Shown here: positions 6,855-10,402 of the stretch, one piece after another
Numbering within the stretch: the first letter of the stretch is position 1
Layout of the letters: every line of letters begins with the position of its first letter
Origin: Deltaproteobacteria bacterium
GTDB lineage: Bacteria; Desulfobacterota; Desulfomonilia; UBA1062
Length of the DNA stretch: 10,402 nucleotides
Assembly: GCA_003643935.1 (NCBI GenBank)
Contig: QMLJ01000015.1
Span: 1-10,402 of the forward strand
Direction: 5' to 3'
The notes under the pieces: generated by a model
Seen by the model: only the letters and a program-made list of their open reading frames with translations
Databases searched by the model: none
What the model was told of the DNA's origin: nothing
Made by a program: the position numbers and the translations under genes

Positions 6855-7328
6855 ATGAGGCGAACCCCGATGACTCCCGAGGGCTACAGAACACTTAAAG
6901 AGGAACTGGATAACCTTAAGAAAAATGAGAGGCCAAAGATTATTGCCGACATAGAAGAGGCAAGGGGGCATGGAGACCTAACGGAGAATGCTGAGTACAT
7001 ATATGCAAAGGAAAGACAATCCTTTATAGAAACGAAGATACAGGAGCTGGAGCAAAGGCTGGCAAATGCAGAGGTTATAGACCCGGTAGGCCTTCCCAAG
7101 GACAAGGTTGTATTCGGATCAAAGGTATTGCTGTGTAATGTGGAAACAGGAAAAGAAGTAACCTACCAGATCGTAGGGGTGGATGAGTCAGATATTAACC
7201 AGGGAAAGATCTCCGTTGAGTCACCCATTGCAAAGGCCCTTATAGGCAAAAAGCTTGATGATACTGTTGTTGTAAAGACTCCAAGGGGGGAAAAGGAATA
7301 CGAAGTCTTAGATATTATACAGGAATAG
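6855..7328 (+). CDS. greA: Transcription elongation factor GreA
   Basis: GreA enters the secondary channel of backtracked RNA polymerase and stimulates cleavage of the transcript's 3' end, rescuing stalled complexes. The 157-residue product matches the usual length (E. coli 158). An N-terminal coiled coil (about 1-75) carries the tip motif GDLTENAEY with Asp41 and Glu44, the acidic catalytic residues at the same numbers as in E. coli. It is followed by the C-terminal polymerase-binding domain (about 80-157), with VVFGSKVLL, DESDINQGKISVESPIAKAL and PRGEKEYEV. ATG 6855 is chosen because GGAGG (6842-6846) lies 8 nt upstream; a TTG at 6834 would add seven residues and run over that SD. The gene has its own promoter. 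It converges on the transporter operon with only 17 nt between the two stops, and no strong terminator is visible there. Confidence 0.95.
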   Translation: MRRTPMTPEGYRTLKEELDNLKKNERPKIIADIEEARGHGDLTENAEYIYAKERQSFIETKIQELEQRLANAEVIDPVGLPKDKVVFGSKVLLCNVETGKEVTYQIVGVDESDINQGKISVESPIAKALIGKKLDDTVVVKTPRGEKEYEVLDIIQE

Positions 7329-7345
7329 GATGATCTTAGGAATAA

Positions 7346-8149
7346 TTAATCCTGTTTATAAATGCCTGGTACCAAGAATACGTATGGCTTTGATCCAATG
7401 GGTCCCTTTCTCACAAGCACATCTGTGGCGTAAACATCTTTGATATATTCTTCCCTTAACACTTGATCTGGCCTTCCCATGCGGGATATTGCGCCGTCTT
7501 TGACCAGGGCAATCTTATCACAATATAAGGCCGCAAGGTTTAGATCATGGAGTATTATGCCGCATGCCATTTTCCTTACGTCTACTAGATTCTTGAGAAT
7601 ATCCATTATAGAAACCTGGTGTTTAATGTCGAGATGAGATGTCGGCTCATCCAGTAGCATTATCTCTGGTTCCTTGATAAGGGCCTGGGCCAAGATTACC
7701 CTCTGGAGTTCACCACCGGAGATAGAGGAGACCCTATGATACCTAATGCGGGCCAAGTCAAGAAGATCGATTACATGTTCAAGCAAGACATGGTCGTCCT
7801 TGTCAGGGGCCCAGAATCTACCTCTTTGGGCATAACGCCCCATCAAAATAAAGTCCGCTACTAAATAAGGAAATACCACCTGCTGCAGCTGGGGAACGGC
7901 AGAAACACCCATAGCTAGGGTTCTACGCGGTATGAACCTGATATCCCTGCCCTTTAAATATACCCTGCCCGATCGAGGTCTTATAAGGCCTGTCATTGTC
8001 CGGAACAACGTTGTCTTGCCCGAGCCGTTTGGCCCAACAATACCCATCAGCTCACCCCTTTCTAGTTCAAGGGACATACCCTTTATGACTATGCTTTCAC
8101 CGTAACCTGCCGAGACATCATCCACCTCTAGGACAGGCATCTTAATCAT
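7346..8149 (-). CDS. ABC transporter ATP-binding protein, FecE/BtuD type (corrinoid or iron-complex import)
   Basis: This 267-residue protein is the cytoplasmic ATPase of a type II ABC importer. All motifs are intact: Walker A GPNGSGKTT (39-47), Q-loop Gln87 in VPQLQQ, signature ISGGE (143-147), Walker B IMLLDE (163-168) and switch His201 in IILHDLN. PYLVADFILMGRYA after the Q-loop is typical of the FecE/BtuD/HmuV group. It is the last gene of the operon and overlaps the permease by 8 nt. Start choice is open: ATG 8149 sits 1 nt after a GGTGGGGG stretch. ATG 8140 (residue 4) is 10 nt from that stretch and 1 nt beyond the permease stop, which would suit translational coupling. Substrate is inferred from the binding protein. 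Confidence 0.9.
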   Translation of the reverse strand: MIKMPVLEVDDVSAGYGESIVIKGMSLELERGELMGIVGPNGSGKTTLFRTMTGLIRPRSGRVYLKGRDIRFIPRRTLAMGVSAVPQLQQVVFPYLVADFILMGRYAQRGRFWAPDKDDHVLLEHVIDLLDLARIRYHRVSSISGGELQRVILAQALIKEPEIMLLDEPTSHLDIKHQVSIMDILKNLVDVRKMACGIILHDLNLAALYCDKIALVKDGAISRMGRPDQVLREEYIKDVYATDVLVRKGPIGSKPYVFLVPGIYKQD

Positions 8150-9134
8150 ACCCCCACCAGTCTTTCCTCAAAAGGAAGAGTAGGAAGAAAACACCTCCTG
8201 CTATACCTGTTATTACGCCAACAGGCAATTCCACCGGTCTCAAAAGTCGCTGTGATACTGTATCGCATGTAACTAAAAAACTGGATCCAGCGAGCATGGC
8301 ACATGGAAGCATTCCCCCATGCGAGGGACCAACAAGTTTCCTCGTAAAGTGAGGAATTATCAGGCCCACAAAACTTATTACCCCGGCAACTGCCACGCAT
8401 AACGCAGTGACAAAGGACGCAAGGATAAAAAAGAAAACCTTGGATCTCCTGGCATCAAGCCCGAGATAAGTGGCACGCTCATCTCCTAAGCTCAAGAGGT
8501 CCAGGTCCCTGGAAAAGAAAAGGAGAAATATCAATGCAGAAGACGCTAAAATGGATACCAACCATACAAGACGTGTATCTGCCGAAGAAAGACTACCCAT
8601 GAGCCATATAACAGCGGCATACACGTCCCTGGTGCTCGAAAGCGAAAATATAAGCATGACCAACGAGGAAAAAAGAAAACTGAATATGACCCCTGCAAGT
8701 ATAAGCACGGTGTTTGAAAAATTCTTTTTAGAGGCAATCGTATACACTGTAAAGATACTTATAAGGCAACCTCCAATACTCATGCCAACCATGCCAAGCC
8801 CACCTATGCCAAGCACTATATAGAGCGATGCCCCAAGTGCCCCACCTCCTGATACGCCTAGCGTGTAGGGCTCAGCCAGAGGATTCCTGAGAATCGCTTG
8901 AAATACAACACCACACCCGGCAAGTGCAGCACCTACGACCGTACCAAGGACGATCCTGGGTAAGCGTACATCCCATACAAGCGTGTGGAAGACACCGGCA
9001 CCTCGTGGATTGAGCAGGGCATTGATGACATCCCTGGACGGGATATGGCTTCCACCCACGAGAAGGGCAATAAACATTACAGTAACAAGCATAAGGCCAA
9101 GGGATAAAGCAGGAATTAGTCTTTTATTCCCCAT
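8142..9134 (-). CDS. ABC transporter permease, FecCD/BtuC family
   Basis: A 330-residue polytopic inner-membrane protein of the FecCD/BtuC family, which as a dimer forms the import channel. Diagnostic stretches are VRLPRIVLGTVVGAALAGCG and FQAILRNPLAEPYTLG (about 50-93) near the N-terminus, LGDERATYLGLDARRS (coupling region, about 215-230) and VAGVISFVGLIIPHFTRKLVG (about 248-268). The hydrophobic segments fit the roughly ten-helix family fold. ATG 9134 overlaps the end of the binding-protein gene by 11 nt and has a GGGGGA SD about 6 nt upstream, so translation is probably coupled. The length is normal and no disruption is seen. Confidence 0.93.
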   Translation of the reverse strand: MGNKRLIPALSLGLMLVTVMFIALLVGGSHIPSRDVINALLNPRGAGVFHTLVWDVRLPRIVLGTVVGAALAGCGVVFQAILRNPLAEPYTLGVSGGGALGASLYIVLGIGGLGMVGMSIGGCLISIFTVYTIASKKNFSNTVLILAGVIFSFLFSSLVMLIFSLSSTRDVYAAVIWLMGSLSSADTRLVWLVSILASSALIFLLFFSRDLDLLSLGDERATYLGLDARRSKVFFFILASFVTALCVAVAGVISFVGLIIPHFTRKLVGPSHGGMLPCAMLAGSSFLVTCDTVSQRLLRPVELPVGVITGIAGGVFFLLFLLRKDWWGYD

Positions 9135-10032
9135 GGGCTTCCCCCTGTATCATCCTGGAGACCACATCAAGGGCCTTTACAAATCTCAAGGGGGTTGGCT
9201 GACATACAATATCAGGATCCAAGGTATAGATCCTCCCTCCTATTACTGCGCTTAGGCCATCTACGTGTGCCCATTCATTCGCGCAAGTATCCCTTGTGCT
9301 ACATCCCATATTTTTTACAACTATTATAACATCAGGGTCTCTCATGATGACCTCTTCCCTGTTTACCCTCGGATACCTATCCTGAAGGTCCCCGAATATG
9401 TTAACACCGCCCGCAATCCTTGTGAGGTTGCCTATAAATGTCCTATTGCTTGCCGTAACCAGAGGAGAAGAACCCAGCTGCCAGAAAACACGTATGTGTT
9501 TCTTTCCCTGGGCCCTTAAGCTTATTGTCTTCACCTCTTGCCTTACCCGGGCCACTATCTTCCTTGCCCTTCTTTCCCTCCCAAGTATCCTACCCAGTCT
9601 TAAAAAAGTATCCACAATACCATTAAAATCCTGTTGATCTCCGAACACAACCACATTCATGCCCAAAGACTTAAGCTTTAGAACAAGCTTCTTAGGATTA
9701 CTATCCTTACTCGCAATAACAAGGTCTGGTTCCAAGGCAATGACCTGCTCCACGTTGATCTCGGTAAGGTTACCCACCACCTGCTTCTTGGCCGCACACT
9801 CAGGCCTGAAACTAGTGACTCCAACCAGTATATCAAGAGCACCAAGTTCGCATATCTCTCTAGTAAACGAAGGTACCAGGGATACGACCCTACTGGGTGT
9901 AGCTAACAGGCAAGAGACATTAAAAAACAAGCCAAATAAGCCAGCAGCACAAGCCCGTACAATGATCTTTATCCACCTATCCCAACCCACAATGAAAATC
10001 TCACACAAAGCCTGCGCCTGTGTCAACCACAT
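9124..10032 (-). CDS. Periplasmic substrate-binding protein, BtuF-like (vitamin B12/corrinoid or iron complex)
   Basis: This protein should bind the substrate outside the inner membrane and deliver it to the permease. After an N-terminal hydrophobic signal segment (about 20-44, ending CLLATPS), the mature part opens RVVSLVPSFTREICELGALDILVGVTSF, the usual first lobe of the Peripla_BP_2 fold. It contains IALEPDLVIA, then a long helix linking the lobes. The second lobe (VFWQLGSSPLVTA, GGVNIFGDLQ, VNREEVIMRDPDVIIV) resembles BtuF closely by eye, favouring cobalamin. Heme or siderophore binding is not excluded. Two Cys six residues apart near 255-265 could form a disulfide. The signal lacks a clear lipobox, since NVSC has Asn where Leu is expected. 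ATG 10032 has a poor SD; an in-frame GTG at 9990 would give a more classical signal peptide. First gene of the operon. Confidence 0.85.
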   Translation of the reverse strand: MWLTQAQALCEIFIVGWDRWIKIIVRACAAGLFGLFFNVSCLLATPSRVVSLVPSFTREICELGALDILVGVTSFRPECAAKKQVVGNLTEINVEQVIALEPDLVIASKDSNPKKLVLKLKSLGMNVVVFGDQQDFNGIVDTFLRLGRILGRERRARKIVARVRQEVKTISLRAQGKKHIRVFWQLGSSPLVTASNRTFIGNLTRIAGGVNIFGDLQDRYPRVNREEVIMRDPDVIIVVKNMGCSTRDTCANEWAHVDGLSAVIGGRIYTLDPDIVCQPTPLRFVKALDVVSRMIQGEAHGE

Positions 10033-10285
10033 AGCCTAAGGTCCAGGAATATACCTCAACATGGATCACAGCCCAGGCCTATTGTTAAAGCCTCGTTGCA
10101 TGCTACTTTTTGGCTAGCCAAGGACACTGCCACTTGCACAAAGATACCCAAGAGAGCTAAATCGCTATAAATCTACTACATTGACCAGTGGAACATAAAG
10201 TTGTAATCTCCAGCCCATGTTTCAGCCAGATTTTCTAAATGCCGAGAAGGTATATATTAGATATTAGACGATAAGAGGTAAAGCC
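10033..10285. other. Divergent intergenic region between transporter operon and LOG-family gene
   Basis: This stretch must hold the promoters of both flanking transcription units, but I find no strong sigma-70 match for either. Weak -10-like TATATT boxes occur on the plus strand at 10253-10258 and on the minus strand near 10051-10056, without good -35 partners. A 12-bp perfect palindrome, TTGGCTAGCCAA, lies at 10110-10121. I looked on the minus strand for the conserved parts of a cobalamin riboswitch (the B12 box and the GCCACTG core) and did not find them. Confidence 0.6.
10110..10121. repeat. 12-bp perfect palindrome upstream of the importer operon
   Basis: TTGGCTAGCCAA is self-complementary and lies 78-89 bp upstream of the binding-protein start. 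As RNA it could form only a 4-bp stem, so a protein-binding site is the likelier use if it is functional. A palindrome of this length can occur by chance in a region of this size, so support is weak. Confidence 0.3.
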
Positions 10286-10402
10286 ATGAAGAACAACCGC
10301 TTTGTTATAGACAACATAAGCCCCCAGGAATCATGGAGAATATTCAGGATAATGTCAGAATTCGTAGATGGTATAGAGGCCCTCTCAAAGCTGCCGCCCG
10401 CT
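10286..10402 (+). CDS. LOG-family (TIGR00730-like) Rossmann-fold protein, 5' part only
   Basis: The first 39 codons are present, ending at the right edge in frame. The segment ESWRIFRIMSEFVDGIEALS followed by KLPPA matches what I know as the N-terminus of LOG/TIGR00730 proteins from delta-proteobacteria. There it precedes the VTIFGSAR Rossmann start, which would lie just outside the window. Characterised LOG proteins hydrolyse nucleoside monophosphates to a free base and ribose 5-phosphate (cytokinin-activating in plants); the bacterial role is often unclear. GAGG (10274-10277) is 8 nt before the ATG, supporting this start. The catalytic motifs (PGGxGT) cannot be checked here. Confidence 0.7.
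   Translation, partial: MKNNRFVIDNISPQESWRIFRIMSEFVDGIEALSKLPPA

Noticed and set aside
7338..7353. AT-rich near-palindrome between the convergent greA and ATPase genes
   Set aside because: Only 4 outer base pairs form before a mismatch and there is no T-tract, so it does not qualify as a bidirectional terminator.
8470..8823. Plus-strand open frames opposite the permease and binding-protein genes
   Set aside because: They lie antisense to well-supported genes with intact family motifs and have low-complexity, unrecognisable translations.
10033..10285. Cobalamin riboswitch on the minus strand upstream of the BtuF-like gene
   Set aside because: Fragments such as CCACTG and GGCTGGAGATTAC appear on the minus strand, but the conserved B12 box and core are not in the expected order or spacing.
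1..10402. CRISPR array, insertion sequence, tRNA, rRNA or phage attachment site
   Set aside because: No regularly spaced repeats, transposase motifs, terminal inverted repeats or tRNA-like cloverleaf were seen. Gene content and codon use look uniform across the window.

Overview
The window reads as chromosomal sequence from an anaerobic, probably thermophilic delta-proteobacterium-like organism (Desulfobacterota or a neighbouring lineage). The basis is codon use (heavy ATA for Ile, AGG/AGA for Arg, moderate GC) together with the protein content: a MetH with a detached activation domain, a HTH-EIIA/ClC/universal-stress cluster, a BtuFCD-type importer and the start of a LOG-family gene. The lineage call is inference. 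No insertion sequence, CRISPR array, tRNA or rRNA is visible.

Layout. Positions 1-69 may be the 3' tail of an upstream gene that I do not recognise. 226-3290 (+) is a cobalamin-dependent methionine synthase in two genes: a separate reactivation-domain protein (226-852), then the catalytic MetH (891-3290) with homocysteine, folate and B12 domains but no C-terminal activation domain. 3468-6735 (+) is a tight three-gene operon: a DNA-binding protein fused to a PTS EIIA domain, a ClC-type anion channel or transporter with two CBS domains, and a tandem universal-stress-type protein. Its putative promoter has a perfect TATAAT box inside a 19-bp perfect palindrome. 6855-7328 (+) is greA, preceded by a good promoter whose predicted transcript begins at the first bases of a strong intrinsic-terminator hairpin.

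On the minus strand, 10032 down to 7346 is an overlapping three-gene ABC import operon (binding protein, permease, ATPase) of the vitamin B12/iron-complex class. The binding protein looks BtuF-like. Divergent from it, at 10286, a LOG-family (TIGR00730-like) Rossmann-fold gene starts and runs off the right edge.

How the parts fit. The importer could supply the corrinoid cofactor for the MetH pair, although no cobalamin riboswitch is recognisable upstream of either. The HTH-EIIA/ClC/USP cluster looks like a self-regulated anion-transport unit with a phosphorylatable sensor and a nucleotide-binding stress partner. It is the least explained part of the window. The promoter-terminator overlap ahead of greA could give a short leader RNA.
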